The notes: generated by a model from the sequence alone, not told the origin. Positions 25,180 through 35,096 are shown, numbered from the stretch's first letter. The stretch: DNA of 64,000 bases from CAWBVG01 sp963792175 (GCA_963792175.1 CAWBVG010000035.1:124001-188000), one strand, 5' to 3'. Translations and numbers: made by a program.

Positions 25180-27692
25180 TGCAGCGTAATCGTGACCGGC
25201 GTGAACCGCAGACCCATGGCCACTCCGCCCGGGCCGGTCGCCGTGCCGCTCAGCGTCAACGTGGTGGCTCCCGCTTCTACGGCGTCGAACAGGATCGCCG
25301 CCAGCAGGCCGGTGCCGGTCGCCCCCGTCGCGTCGCCGGCGCGGGTGATCGTGATGTCAATGCGATTGCCGCTCACCTGGTTGCTGAAGCTGGTCGACCC
25401 GCCACCCGAGCGCATGAAGCCCCCCTCCTGCACCGTGCGGATACGGAGCTTCAGCGGATCGTAAATCAGCGTCAGCGTGATCGTCGACAGCCGCGCCGCA
25501 TTCGCGATCGAGATCGGCAGGTTGTACGGTCCGCCGCCGACCCGAAGCGTGGGCGCGGGCGGAGTCATCGTCACCTGCGCGGCTCCGACACCGGGAGACG
25601 CAGTCGGGACCGCGGTCGGCTCCGGCGGCAGGTGGTGGCGCCGCCGGCGGCGCGGGTACTGCCGGTGGCGTTCCTGCCGGCGTGGCAGGTGGCGGCTGGT
25701 GTCGCAACTGGCTCCGGAGGGACCGTCACAGGCGGCGTCGGCGCAGGCGCCGGCGGCGGCTGCACCAGGACCGTGCCCGGAATCGGCGAACTGCCAGGCG
25801 GCGCGATCACCGTCGGCGCGCCAGGGACGCGCTGGGGCACCGGCGCGGGCGCCGGAACGGGGGCGACCACCGGCGGCGGCGCTTCGGGCTGCGCGGCGAT
25901 CAGCGGCGGCGGCCCGCCAACGCCGAGATTCTGCTGAGAGCCGATGTAAATCGGCTTCAAGTCGTTTTCGTTGATCTCGTGCGTCCTCACGATGTGCGGC
26001 GTGAGCAGCATCACGATGTCGGTCTGATCGAACTGGCCGGTGTTGCTCGAGAACAGCTGCTTCAGAATCGGCGTGTGAATCGCACCGGGGAAGCCGGAGA
26101 CGCCGACCTGCTCGGCGTCCTGCAGCAGTCCCGCCAGCAGGTTTGATTCGCCGTCGCGCAGACGCAGGCGCGTGGTGACCTCGCGATTGCCGAACGACGG
26201 AATCAGTTGCCCGGCGACGAGGACGTCCGCCTTACGGGTGCTGCTGATCACGGTCAGGTCGAGGCGGATGTCGCCTTCGAGCGTCACCGTCGGCGTCACG
26301 TCGACCTGCACGCCGACGTCCTGATAGTTGTACGAGCTCAGCGGGTTCACGCCCGCGCCACCGGTCGCGATCGGCGTGTAGCTCGTCGAGATCACCGGGA
26401 CTTTGTCGCCCACCTTCATCGTCAGCTTCGTGCCCTCGGCGCCGCGCAGCTGCGGCTTCGCGATCACCTTGGTGTGTGGTGTCGGATTCCAGAAACCGCA
26501 CGATCGCCGTCGGCACCGCCAGATAGAAATCAGCGGTGTTGACACCGTGCGAGATCGTATTCAGGTTGAACGGCGGCGGCGACCTGACACCAGACGGCGG
26601 TGTGCTGGTGCCCGTCGTGCCCGGCGCTGCCGGCGCACCCGGTGTTGACGTGGTCGTCCCACTGGGCGACACCTCGGGCGAGAAGATCGCGCCGATCGCG
26701 TACTCCGACAGGTTCAGGCCGTAGTTCTTCGTCCGGGAGCGATCGACCTCGAGAATCTCGACATCGATCACGATCTCGGCCCTCGGCTTGTCGTTCTGCT
26801 CGATGATCTTCTCGAGGATACCCACCACCGAGCTGGTGGCCCGCACGGTAATCGTATTGGCGGTCTTGTTGGCCACAATCGCCGGCTGCACCGAAATGCC
26901 CGGCAGCCGGATGATCGTGCTCAGCGTCTGCGTAATCTCGGTCGCGTCGGCGTGCGAGAGATAGAACGTCCGCACCACCTGCTCGTCGTACTGCGCGTGT
27001 TTCGTCGTCGTGTCCTGAAACACGAAGATCGACCGATCGCTGATGACCTTGTACGACAGCTGGTTCATCGTCATGATCTGGTTCAGCGCCTGTTCGAGCG
27101 TGAGGCCGTCGAGATTGACCGTCGTCAGCCGATCGGTGACTTCGCGGTCGTAGGTGATGTTGATGCCGGTGTAGTTCGACAGGAACGTCAGGATGTCTTT
27201 GAGCGGCGTGTTGTTGAAATGAATGTTCAGCGGATCGCGCGACGCCGGGTTCAGCATCGGCTCGGCGGAAGCGGCGCGGGCGCGCTCCCGCATCGCGACA
27301 ATCGGCGGCTTCGGACGCGACGCTTCGATGCGATCCCGAATCGTCCGGTCGAGTTCCGCGACCTTTGCGGTGGCGACCCGATTGCTCGGATCGTATTCGC
27401 TCGCGAGCTTGTACTCCCCCAGCGCCGCTTCGAGTTGATCCTTCGCTTCGAAGTCCCTCGCCTTCTCGAGGTGCGCGCGCGAGGCCGCGATCAGCGCGCG
27501 CGACATCGCAATCTTGTAGTTCGCGTTCTCGGGGGCCTCCTGCACGGCTTTCCGGTAGGCGGCGACCGCTTCGTCCAGGTTCCCGGCGCGCATTTGCGCT
27601 TCGCCCTGGCGGAAGGCCTGTGCCGCCGCGCAGCCGCCGGCCGTCAGCGCGAGCGCCAGCAGCATCCCGAGCGCGTTCAAGCGTTTCGTCAT
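25176..27692 (-). CDS. gspD: GspD-type secretin with N-terminal TPR and C-terminal cohesin-like domain (frameshifted)
   Basis: Outer-membrane secretin channel. ATG 27692 starts a lipoprotein signal ending LTAGGC. TPR-like repeats follow (residues about 25-130), then secretin N domains (NIHFNNTPLKDILTFLSNYTGINITYDREV), VEILEVDRSRTKNYGLNL, and the secretin core in a second frame: VIAKPQLRGAEGTKLTMKVGDKVPV, VGVQVDVTPTV, LLAGLLQDAE, IVMLLTPHIVR. A Pro-rich linker leads, in a third frame, to a cohesin-like domain (GPYNLPISIANAARLSTITLTL to the end). Breaks lie near 26480, 25690 and 25615. About 838 residues. Frame ends overlap the neighbouring pseudopilin. Confidence 0.85.
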
Positions 27693-27696
27693 CTGT

Positions 27697-28253
27697 TTAG
27701 CCACCCGTAAACCGAATCGTCTGACGGCCCCGCCCGTCGACGTACGCCAGTTCGATCGATTCGGCGCCAATTCTGATGATGCGGTATCGGCCGTCGATCG
27801 TAGCCCCTTCCGGTCCGTACGCCACATGTCCGGTCGCGTCGCTGAGGATCGCGATCTTCTGGCCGTTCCGCTCCAGCGTCCCGATGAACTTCAACGGAAT
27901 CGGCGGCACCGGCGGTGGCGGCGGCGGACCGGTGATCACCGGAGCCACCGGCGGCGGAGGCCGCTGCGGTGGCGGAGCGGCGGCGGCGCCTTCGGCTTGA
28001 ACCGGAACAGATTGCGATCGCCGCCACCCGGCTTCGGCCGGGTGCCGTCCAGCGCTTCGAGGCGTACGTCGGGTGCCGCCGGACGCTGGGGCGTGGCCTG
28101 CCCGCTCCGACCGGTCGCGCTCGCCGCGGCGCCTGCCTCGTTAGACGTCGAGGCGGGCGCGGCAGACGTAGCCGTCCAGGCGCGATAGGCGACGACGGCG
28201 AGGGCGGCCAGCAGCAGCCCCAGCAGCCACAGCCGGCGCCGCTCAGTTGCCAT
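27697..28253 (-). CDS. GspC/PilP-like secretion assembly protein (one frameshift)
   Basis: About 185 residues. One N-terminal membrane helix (RRRLWLLGLLLAALAVVAYRAW), a low-complexity Ala/Ser region, GGGDRNLFRFKPK, a proline-rich stretch, then PIPLKFIGTLERNGQKIAILSD and AYVDGRGRQTIRFTGG. A small beta domain after a proline linker is the layout of GspC HR domains and PilP, which bind the secretin N0 domain. The frame breaks inside the CCG run near 27975, where one base appears lost. It ends 4 bases before gspD. Confidence 0.65.
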
Positions 28254-28821
28254 TGGATCCCAATCGGAAATACGTCGACAGCTCCAGCGTGAGCGTGAGC
28301 GGCTTGCCCGGGTCGTTCTGCGACAGCGTCACGTCGTCGATGATCACGAACTCCGACGCGCTCTCCACGTCGTAAATGAACTGCCGGATGCTCTCCCACT
28401 CGCCCGACAGCACCATCCGGATCTGCAGGCGGCCGACGCGCGAATTCTTGGGCAGCGACCGGTCGATTTCGGTGCGGCGCTCGGCGAACTTCACGTTGGC
28501 CCGGCGCGCGAGGTTGGGCAGCGCCGTGTAGGTTTGACGGCGTGCGTGCGACTCGCCCGACGGCAGCACTTTGTCGTAGAACGTCGACAGCTCCTGATCG
28601 GCACGCGTCTTCCCGGTGACGAGCGCTTTGGCCGAGGCGAAGTCGCGCTCCGCGGCCCGCAGCGACGCCGCGGCCACGTTGGCGCGCGCCGCGGCGCCCC
28701 GCGACTTCACGCCGCGCGGATAGACCACCAGCGCATAGCCCACGACGTTGAGGATCACTCCGGCGAGCAGCGCGACGATCGCCGCGCGCCGTTCGGCGAA
28801 GATCCGCTGCCAGAACGTCAT
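28243..28821 (-). CDS. PilO/GspM-like inner-membrane assembly protein
   Basis: 192 residues: one N-terminal membrane helix (AAIVALLAGVILNVVGYALVVYP), a coiled-coil segment (AAARANVAAASLRAAERDF), then a ferredoxin-like fold with RLQIRMVLSGEWESIRQFIYDVESASEFVIIDDVTL, the PilO signature region. It pairs with PilN in the inner-membrane platform. It overlaps pilN by 4 bases and the GspC-like gene by 11 bases. Intact. Confidence 0.85.
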   Translation of the reverse strand: MTFWQRIFAERRAAIVALLAGVILNVVGYALVVYPRGVKSRGAAARANVAAASLRAAERDFASAKALVTGKTRADQELSTFYDKVLPSGESHARRQTYTALPNLARRANVKFAERRTEIDRSLPKNSRVGRLQIRMVLSGEWESIRQFIYDVESASEFVIIDDVTLSQNDPGKPLTLTLELSTYFRLGSNGN

Positions 28822-29423
28822 GGCTTTGCCGCGCCTTTCGCCGCGTCCGTCGCGGGCGGCGCGGCGGCGCGCGCTGGCGCGTAGGTCGTCTCGATCGCCG
28901 CCGCCAGCAGCCCGTCCTCGTTGATGCGTTCCTCCTTCGACTCGGTGTGGCTGAACGCGCCCGTGGCCTCGAGGTTCTCCATGAACTTGTCGACGTCCTC
29001 GATGGTTCGTCCGACGACGTTGATGGTGAGGATGCTGCCGGTCCGGCGGTCCACTTTCGGACGCACGGCAATGAGACGCACGTCGTCGGGCAGCGTCGCC
29101 TCGAAGCGGTTGAACAGCTCCGTCCAGGAGAACGTCCGGCGGTCGATCAGGTCGTTGGCCTGGCGCGCTTCCGTGGAGGCGAACTCAATCTGGCGGGGAT
29201 CCACGGTCGCGCGCAGGCGCGCGGCCTGCTGCCGGAGGTCGGCGGCGCGCGCCTCGTCCCGCGACGCCTGCATCGCGAGCTCCGTATCGCTTCGCGAGTA
29301 GCCGATGACGCTCGAGATGTTGAACAGCGTGGCGGCCGCGACGACCACGGCCACCAGGAGCAGCCACAGGCCGACGGCGCGCTCGTTGTAGAACGGCCGC
29401 GTCGCCAGATTGGTGCGAATCAC
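28818..29423 (-). CDS. pilN: PilN-like inner-membrane assembly protein
   Basis: 201 residues starting MIRTNLATRPFYNERAV, the short cytoplasmic motif (NLATRPF, cf. INLLPxR) that docks into PilM. Then a membrane helix (LWLLLVAVVVAAATLFNI), a coiled coil and a PilN domain (TFSWTELFNRFEATLPDDVRLIAVRP, GRTIEDVDKFMENLEATGAF). An Ala/Pro-rich tail ends it. It overlaps pilM and pilO by 4 bases each. Intact. Confidence 0.88.
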   Translation of the reverse strand: MIRTNLATRPFYNERAVGLWLLLVAVVVAAATLFNISSVIGYSRSDTELAMQASRDEARAADLRQQAARLRATVDPRQIEFASTEARQANDLIDRRTFSWTELFNRFEATLPDDVRLIAVRPKVDRRTGSILTINVVGRTIEDVDKFMENLEATGAFSHTESKEERINEDGLLAAAIETTYAPARAAAPPATDAAKGAAKP

Positions 29424-30385
29424 GCCGTCACCCCCTGGCGGTCGCGAAGCAGAAGGCCGACGAGAGGGGCGAGGCTATCGAGCAGCGCCGGTGCCGCCGC
29501 GATGCGATCGGTGAGCGACGCCGCCGCCCGCGGATCGACGGTTTCGACCCGCGCCGACAGGCGATCTTCGAGGCTGCGCCGCACCTGCTCGACGTCGCCG
29601 AGCCGGACCGAACCGCTGGCCGCGCCGGCCAGCACGACGCGGCTGAAGCCCGCGCCCTGCAAACGGTCCTCGTAATACATCGCGGTCTGGTGAACGAGAT
29701 CCGCCAGCGTGCCTTCGGTGTCGTTGGCGCGGTTGCGGAAGAAGATGACGTGCGGACCGCGCAGCAGCGCAATCGACGCCGAATCGGCCGCCACGTTCAC
29801 GAGCAGCCAATCGTCCGCGGGCGGCGCGCTGCCGGCCAGCAGGAGGTTGACGACGTTGAAGGTCGCGAGATCGACCAGGCCCGCGTACGCGCCCGCTTCC
29901 GCACACAACGCTTCGTACTCGTGGATCACGTTGCGCCGCGCCAGCGAGACGAGGAATTCCTGTCCGTCGGCGTGACGCAGCGCGGGCACGAAGCTGACCT
30001 GGGCTTCCTCGATCGGGAACGGCGCCGACTTTCTGACCTGCCAGCGCACGAGCTGATCGAGATCGGTCGAGCGAGCCGGCACCTGCTCGAAGCGGACCAG
30101 CGACACCTTGGCGATGGCGTCCGGAACCACGAGGCCGATCCGTCTGGGACGGCCGACTTTCTCGAGCGCGCGGTTGAGCGCGGTCATCACCGCCGCCCGA
30201 TCGTGGGTATTGGCTGCCGTCAGCGACGGGACGAGCGCGCCGTCCGGCAGGAGCTCGGTCGCATGCTGCGACACCACCGGCTGGCCGCCCCGCCGTTCGA
30301 GGCTCGCCGCCGTGACGCGTCCTGCCGCGATTTCGACGGCGACCGGCGGCGTCGTGCCTTCCCGCAGGGGGGTGAAGAGGTTCAT
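29420..30385 (-). CDS. pilM: PilM-like actin-fold assembly protein
   Basis: 321 residues from ATG 30385 (MNLFTPLREGTTPPVAVEIAAGRV). PilM/FtsA-like ATP-binding fold with VPDAIAKVSLVRFEQVP, LDQLVRWQVRKSAPFPIEEAQV, NVAADSASIALLRG (phosphate 2) and RVVLAGAASGSVRL (adenosine region). The first phosphate motif is shorter than in ordinary PilM (EIAAGRV). It overlaps the GspE stop by 4 bases. Intact. Confidence 0.85.
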   Translation of the reverse strand: MNLFTPLREGTTPPVAVEIAAGRVTAASLERRGGQPVVSQHATELLPDGALVPSLTAANTHDRAAVMTALNRALEKVGRPRRIGLVVPDAIAKVSLVRFEQVPARSTDLDQLVRWQVRKSAPFPIEEAQVSFVPALRHADGQEFLVSLARRNVIHEYEALCAEAGAYAGLVDLATFNVVNLLLAGSAPPADDWLLVNVAADSASIALLRGPHVIFFRNRANDTEGTLADLVHQTAMYYEDRLQGAGFSRVVLAGAASGSVRLGDVEQVRRSLEDRLSARVETVDPRAAASLTDRIAAAPALLDSLAPLVGLLLRDRQGVTA

Positions 30386-32037
30386 TCGACGAACGTCACT
30401 TTGTTCACCTCTCGCAAGGTGGTGACTCCGGCGAGCACCTGCTCCACCGCCGACTCGCGCAGGAAGCGCATCCCCTCCTCGCGCGCCGCCTTCTTGATCT
30501 CCGACGTCGGCCGCTTCTCGAGAATCATCTCGCGGATGTGATCGCTGAGGTCGAGAAGCTCGCAGATCGCGGTGCGCCCCTTGTAGCCGGTGCCGCCGCA
30601 CTCGATGCAGCCCAGGCCTTCGTAGAACACGTGCGTGTGTTCGAGCGCGGGATCGAGCGCCGACTCTTCCAGCAGCAGGCGCGAGACCTTCGCCGGCCGC
30701 TTGCAGTGGTGGCAGATGTTGCGCACCAGCCGCTGCGCCAGGACGCAATTGAGCGCGGAGACGAACTGATACGCCTCGACCCCCATGTTGAGGAAGCGCC
30801 CGAGGACGTCGAGGACGTTGTTCGCGTGAACCGTCGTGAACACCAGGTGGCCGGTGAGCGCCGAGTTGATGGCGATTTGCGCCGTCTCGTTGTCGCGGAT
30901 CTCCCCCACCATGATCTTGTCGGGATCGTGGCGCAGGATGGACCGCAGCCCGCGGGCGAAGGTCAGACCCTTCTTCTCGTTGATCGGAATCTGCGTGATC
31001 CCCTTCAACTGGTACTCGACCGGGTCCTCGATCGTGATGATCTTGTCCTCGACCGTCTTGATCTCCGAAAGCGCCGCGTAGAGGGTGGTGGTCTTGCCGC
31101 TGCCGGTCGGGCCGGTCACGAGCACCATGCCGTAGGGTTCGGCGATGTACTTGCGGAAGCGTTTCAGTTCGGCCTCGGGGAATCCGAGGATGTCGAGGCG
31201 CAGCTCGGTGAACTGCTCGCTGATCGATTCCTTGTCGAGGATGCGGATGACCGCGTCCTCGCCGTGGACGCTCGGCATGATCGACACGCGGAAGTCGATC
31301 GTCTTGCCGGGCATGCGCAGCTTGAAGCGGCCGTCCTGCGGCACGCGCTTCTCGGCGATGTCGAGCTCGGCCATCACCTTGATGCGCGAGATGATCGAGC
31401 TGTGAAACTGTTTGGCAATCGGCCGCATCGCCGGCTGCAGCACGCCGTCGATCCGGTACTTCACGTGCACCGCGTCGTCCTGGGTCTCGATGTGGATGTC
31501 GCTGGCCCGCCGCTGAATCGCGGTGTAGATGGTGGAATCGACCAGCCGGATGACCGGACTGATGTCACTGGTCAGCCGCTCGACCGTCAGGCTCTCCTCG
31601 CCGTTGTCCTCCTCTTTCAGCAACTGCAGGTGGAAGCTTTCGGTCGCCTCCTCCAGTACGCGCTGCGAGCTCTCGCTCTTCTTCAGGATCGACTCGATGG
31701 CGAACCGCGGACCGACGGCGACCTTGATCGGCGTGGCGAGGAGCACGCCGAGCTCGTCGATCATCGGCAAATCGGTCGGATCCGACACGACGATCTCGAG
31801 CGCCTTTCCGACGCGCCGGTACGGCACGAACCCATACCGCAGCATGAGGTCCGCGGGAATCGATCTGAACAGATCCTGATCGATGCGGAAGGTGTCCATG
31901 TCGACGAACTCGAGCCGATAGCGATCGGCCAACCGGCGCGCCTGCTCGAGCTCGGCGTGGCGGTCGACTTCGCTGATCGGCCCGGACGTCCCCGGCTCGG
32001 CGTGGAGGTCGGCGGGCACCGTAGGGTTGGTCGCCAT
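30382..32037 (-). CDS. GspE/PilB-family assembly ATPase
   Basis: Hexameric ATPase that drives pseudopilus or pilus extension. 551 residues: an N-terminal MshEN-like domain (RLADRYRLEFVDMDTFRID), then ASDIHIE, Walker A GPTGSGKTTTLYAAL, IITIEDPVEYQLKGITQIPIN (Asp box), LRSILRHDPDKIMVGEIRD (Walker B), TGHLVFTTVHANN (His box), and a four-cysteine zinc motif (CHHC...CIECGGTGYKGR). The start ATG 32037 is just 4 bases after the GspF stop. Intact. Confidence 0.95.
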   Translation of the reverse strand: MATNPTVPADLHAEPGTSGPISEVDRHAELEQARRLADRYRLEFVDMDTFRIDQDLFRSIPADLMLRYGFVPYRRVGKALEIVVSDPTDLPMIDELGVLLATPIKVAVGPRFAIESILKKSESSQRVLEEATESFHLQLLKEEDNGEESLTVERLTSDISPVIRLVDSTIYTAIQRRASDIHIETQDDAVHVKYRIDGVLQPAMRPIAKQFHSSIISRIKVMAELDIAEKRVPQDGRFKLRMPGKTIDFRVSIMPSVHGEDAVIRILDKESISEQFTELRLDILGFPEAELKRFRKYIAEPYGMVLVTGPTGSGKTTTLYAALSEIKTVEDKIITIEDPVEYQLKGITQIPINEKKGLTFARGLRSILRHDPDKIMVGEIRDNETAQIAINSALTGHLVFTTVHANNVLDVLGRFLNMGVEAYQFVSALNCVLAQRLVRNICHHCKRPAKVSRLLLEESALDPALEHTHVFYEGLGCIECGGTGYKGRTAICELLDLSDHIREMILEKRPTSEIKKAAREEGMRFLRESAVEQVLAGVTTLREVNKVTFVE

Positions 32038-32041
32038 GGGG

Positions 32042-33280
32042 CTACTGCGAGAGCACCGAGCTCAATTGGAAGAGCGGCATGTAGAGCGCCAGCAGCAGGC
32101 CGGCGATCACGATGCCCATGATGACGAGCAGCACCGGTTCGACGAGCGTAATGAACCGCTCCATCGTCGTCGCGATCTCTTCGTCGTAGAAATCGGCGAC
32201 CGTGTTCAGCATGTCCTGCAGGGCGCCGGTCGACTCGCCGACTTCCGCCATCTTCACGGCCACTTCAGGAAAGGCATGCCGCGCTTCGAGCGCCGCCGCG
32301 AACGACTCGCCTTCGCGGACGCGCGCGCTCACGATGTCGAGCTGACGCGCCATGAATTGATTGCCGACCGACTTGGCCGCGATGTCCAGCGCGTTGACGA
32401 GCGGCAGGCCGCCGCCGAGCAGCGTGGCGAGCGTCCGCGCCATCTGCGAGGTGGCGAACTTGCGCGCCACCGGACCGAGCATCGGCAGGCCCAGCAGCAG
32501 GTGATCGAACCGCGACTTCTGCCCCGGCTGCCGCACCCACACGAACACGGCCAGGACCGCGCCGACGATCGCGGCGAGGATCAACAGGAACTGACTGCGC
32601 ACCAGCTTCGAGATGCCGAGGATGAGCCGCGTGGCGACCGGCAAATCGGCGCCGAAGCTGCTGTAGAAATCCGCAAAGGCCGGGACGACCTTCAGCACGA
32701 TGATGCCGACGAGCACGATCGCGAGGCCGGTGAGAATCGCGGGATAGACCAGCGCCGAGACCGTCTTCCGTTTGACCGTCGCGATGATCTTCGTGTACTC
32801 GACGAATCGCCGCAGCACGGCGTCGAGGTTGCCGCTGCGCTCGCCGGCGAGCAGCGAGGCCGTGTAAACACGGGGAAACAAATCGCCGTGCGCCGCAAAG
32901 GCGTCCGAGAGCGCCGTGCCCGAGCGCACCTTCTCGTGGACGTCGTCGAGCACGCGTTTGAACACCGGCGAGGTCACGCGCCGCTTCAGAAGGTCCAGCG
33001 ACTGGACCAGCGGCATGCCGGCCTTGAGCAGCGTCGCCAATTCCTGGTTGAAGACCAGGAATTCGCGCGTATTGACGCCGGATCGCTGCGGCAGGCTGAG
33101 CGATACCCCGGCGATCGCGTGCTTCGGCTGCAGTGAAAGGACGTAAAGCCCCTTCTCCTCGAGCTCGTGCCGCAGCCGGGCCTCGGTGTCGGCGACGTAC
33201 ACGCCTTCGACGATCTCGCCAGTTGGCGACGCCAGACGGCAGCGAAATTCCACAGGCGGCAATTGTATCAATTTCGGCAC
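32042..33280 (-). CDS. GspF/PilC-family inner-membrane platform protein
   Basis: 412 residues with two T2SSF repeats: REFLVFNQELATLLKAGMPLVQSLDLL ... ALSDAFAAHGDLFPRVYTASLLAGERSGNLD, and ATSQMARTLATLLGGGLPLVNALDIA ... FPEVAVKMAEVGESTGALQDML. Three membrane helices lie around 175-200, 225-245 and 375-400. An unusual N-terminal stretch (FRCRLASPTGEIVEGVYVADTEARLRHELEEKGLYV) is typical of this family. First core gene of the secretion operon. Intact. Confidence 0.93.
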   Translation of the reverse strand: MPKLIQLPPVEFRCRLASPTGEIVEGVYVADTEARLRHELEEKGLYVLSLQPKHAIAGVSLSLPQRSGVNTREFLVFNQELATLLKAGMPLVQSLDLLKRRVTSPVFKRVLDDVHEKVRSGTALSDAFAAHGDLFPRVYTASLLAGERSGNLDAVLRRFVEYTKIIATVKRKTVSALVYPAILTGLAIVLVGIIVLKVVPAFADFYSSFGADLPVATRLILGISKLVRSQFLLILAAIVGAVLAVFVWVRQPGQKSRFDHLLLGLPMLGPVARKFATSQMARTLATLLGGGLPLVNALDIAAKSVGNQFMARQLDIVSARVREGESFAAALEARHAFPEVAVKMAEVGESTGALQDMLNTVADFYDEEIATTMERFITLVEPVLLVIMGIVIAGLLLALYMPLFQLSSVLSQ

Positions 33281-33343
33281 GATCCCCTTGGGAGGTTAGA
33301 CCGTGCGGGGCGGCGAAAGGCTGGGCGAGATTGCTCGTTTTTT

Positions 33344-33990
33344 CTACCGACCGAGCAGCTGAATGATCTGCGAGACGTAATTTCGCGTCTCGGGGTACGG
33401 CGGAATGCCCTTCGCGCGCTGAACCGCGGCTTCTCCCGCGTTGTAAGCGGCGAGCGCCAGATCGCGCGGCAGCCGCTGCAGCAGCGCCTTGAGATACTTG
33501 ACGCCGCCTTCGATGTTTGACGCCGGATCGTACGGATCCTTGACGCCGTACTGCCGTGCCGTGTCGGGCATCAGCTGCATCAGACCCATCGCGCCCTTCC
33601 GGGAACGCGCCGTGTTCCGATAGGCCGATTCGACCTGGATGACGGCCCGTACCAGCTTGGCGTCCACGCCGTGTTCGGTTGAGAACTTGTCGATGAGCTC
33701 GCCGTACGGCACGGCGGCCGGCGGCGGCGCGGCGACTTCCGCGACCATCGGTTCGGGCTCCGGGTACGGCACTTCATCGGGCGCGAAGCGGGCGATTGTC
33801 GACGCGTCGCAGATGACTTCCCCGCCGCTCCGAAGCGTGAGGACCAGCGAGTTGCCGTCCACGCGGTGCGCCTTGATCGACAACGTGCGTCCGGTCGCGA
33901 AGTACGCGAGCTCGGCTTGCGCGGCGGGAACCCGAGCGCAAGCACAGAGGACACAAAGGTAACAAAGGACACAAAGGCTGGACGCGACAA
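33344..33990 (-). CDS. Lytic transglycosylase (SLT domain), signal peptide overlaps a repeat
   Basis: The catalytic part is clear: YGELIDKFSTEHGVDAKLVRAVIQVESAYRNTARSRKGAMGLMQLMP (catalytic Glu in VES, then GLMQLMP), IEGGVKYLKALL, LALAAYNAGEAAV and YPETRNYVSQII. This is a family 1-type SLT domain. Before it, AELAYFATGRTLSIKAHRVDG reads in the same frame, but no usable start codon precedes it. In another frame RPAFVSFVTFVSSVLALGF would make a signal peptide, so a frameshift near 33935 is likely. The exact start is unknown. It probably opens the wall for the secretion apparatus encoded just downstream. Confidence 0.8.
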
Positions 33991-34092
33991 GGACGCCGAC
34001 GACACGGACGCAACACGATGCCGGCGAACGGTCGCGTCCGTCGTCCTTCCGTCACTTCCTTTGTGTCCTTTGTTCACCTTTGTGTCCTTTGT
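33944..34092. repeat. Near-palindrome about 150 bases long with ACACAAAGG words
   Basis: The left arm (33944-33978) is made of ACACAAAGG/ACAAAGG words; its reverse complement matches the right arm (34056-34092, CCTTTGTGTCC words) at all but one or two of about 35 positions. The 77-base spacer is itself partly self-complementary (GGACGCGAC ... GTCGCGTCC, AAGGACG ... CGTCCTT). It lies upstream of, and partly within, the transglycosylase signal sequence. Confidence 0.85.
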
Positions 34093-34112
34093 GCGCGTTC
34101 GTGGCGGGCGCG

Positions 34113-35012
34113 TCAGCGCCCGTCCACGAACGCGTGGAAGACGCGCACGCCGAGCTCCCGCGGATCCTTGCTGTTCGCCCCGGGGACCAGTGCCGGCACA
34201 AAGGTCTTATCGACCGAGACGCGCAGCTCCGCCATCTCTCCCGTCCCCAGCTGCGCGGCGGTCAGCGGGATCTTTTTCAGCACCCGATCCTTGGGTTTCA
34301 GCGCGAGCTCGGCGACCGGCTGATCGTTGAGGCTGACCTGCACCTGCTGAGGATCGTGCGCCACGCTGTCCGGGCTGTCGACGTCGAAGTAGAAGACGAC
34401 GTCCTTCTTCGGGTTCTTGAACGACAACGTGGCATCGCGCTTGGTCCACTGCCACTCGACGCCGCCGTTGTGCTCGGGCGCTTCCGCCGGGTGCCAGCCG
34501 TCCTTGAACACCGTGAAGATGTTTTCAGTTTGCGGCTGCAGTTGCAGCTTCGCGACCTTGTAGGCGTGCTGACCGGAGTCCTCGCCCGCGAGCGGGAGCC
34601 GCTTCTGGTTCGCCACCGAGTACAGCCCGACCTGAATCGCCGCGTCGCCGACGTAAGGGTACACACGTACGAAGACCGTTCGCGTGTACTCCACCGTCTG
34701 ACCGGGCTTCCACTGCGAGGTCGGCACCGGCGGGTTGTGATCGTCGTCCCACATCATCTGCCCGTCGGCGTCGACGATGTGCGACATGACGCGGTAGTCC
34801 TCGCTGAACCGCGCGTCGTTCGCCACGACGAACTTGTAAGTCACCTCGAGCGGACTGCCGAGCGGTGCGCGGTCGTGATTCAGGGTAACGGTCGGCGTCG
34901 CCACCGGCGGAGCCGGCGCTTCCTTGCGGCGGCACGCCGCAAGACTGCTCAACGCCAGCCCGGCACTGAGGGCGAGCCCAAGAATCCGAAGATGTGTGAT
35001 GCGTACGGGCAT
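34113..35012 (-). CDS. Predicted lipoprotein of unknown function
   Basis: 299 residues from ATG 35012 with a lipoprotein signal, RILGLALSAGLALSSLAAC. The rest is beta-rich: PTVTLNHDRAPLGSPLEVTYKFVV, FSEDYRVMSHIVDADGQMMWDDDHNPPVPTSQW, RVYPYVGDAAIQVGLYS, then a second sandwich-like half with a Trp/Asp-rich HNGGVEWQWTKRDATLSF. I do not recognise a catalytic motif. It probably sits in the periplasm on a membrane. Intact, with its own promoter. Confidence 0.7.
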   Translation of the reverse strand: MPVRITHLRILGLALSAGLALSSLAACRRKEAPAPPVATPTVTLNHDRAPLGSPLEVTYKFVVANDARFSEDYRVMSHIVDADGQMMWDDDHNPPVPTSQWKPGQTVEYTRTVFVRVYPYVGDAAIQVGLYSVANQKRLPLAGEDSGQHAYKVAKLQLQPQTENIFTVFKDGWHPAEAPEHNGGVEWQWTKRDATLSFKNPKKDVVFYFDVDSPDSVAHDPQQVQVSLNDQPVAELALKPKDRVLKKIPLTAAQLGTGEMAELRVSVDKTFVPALVPGANSKDPRELGVRVFHAFVDGR

Positions 35013-35066
35013 GTTCGCTTGGTGTCGCAGACGAGTCGAAACAAGAGTGAAAGACGGTGAGCGCGA

Positions 35067-35096
35067 ATTATAGCAATGTTGCCGTATCCCAAGCAA
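35067..35096 (-). promoter_or_regulatory. Sigma70 promoter for the lipoprotein gene
   Basis: On the minus strand: TTGCTT (35096-35091), 18 bases, then TGCTATAAT (35075-35067), a perfect extended -10. Leader about 48 bases. It overlaps a possible plus-strand promoter for the BMC genes. Confidence 0.65.

Noticed and set aside
30538..32121. 527-codon plus-strand open frame
   Set aside because: Antisense to the GspE ATPase; His/Asp/Arg-rich shadow frame.
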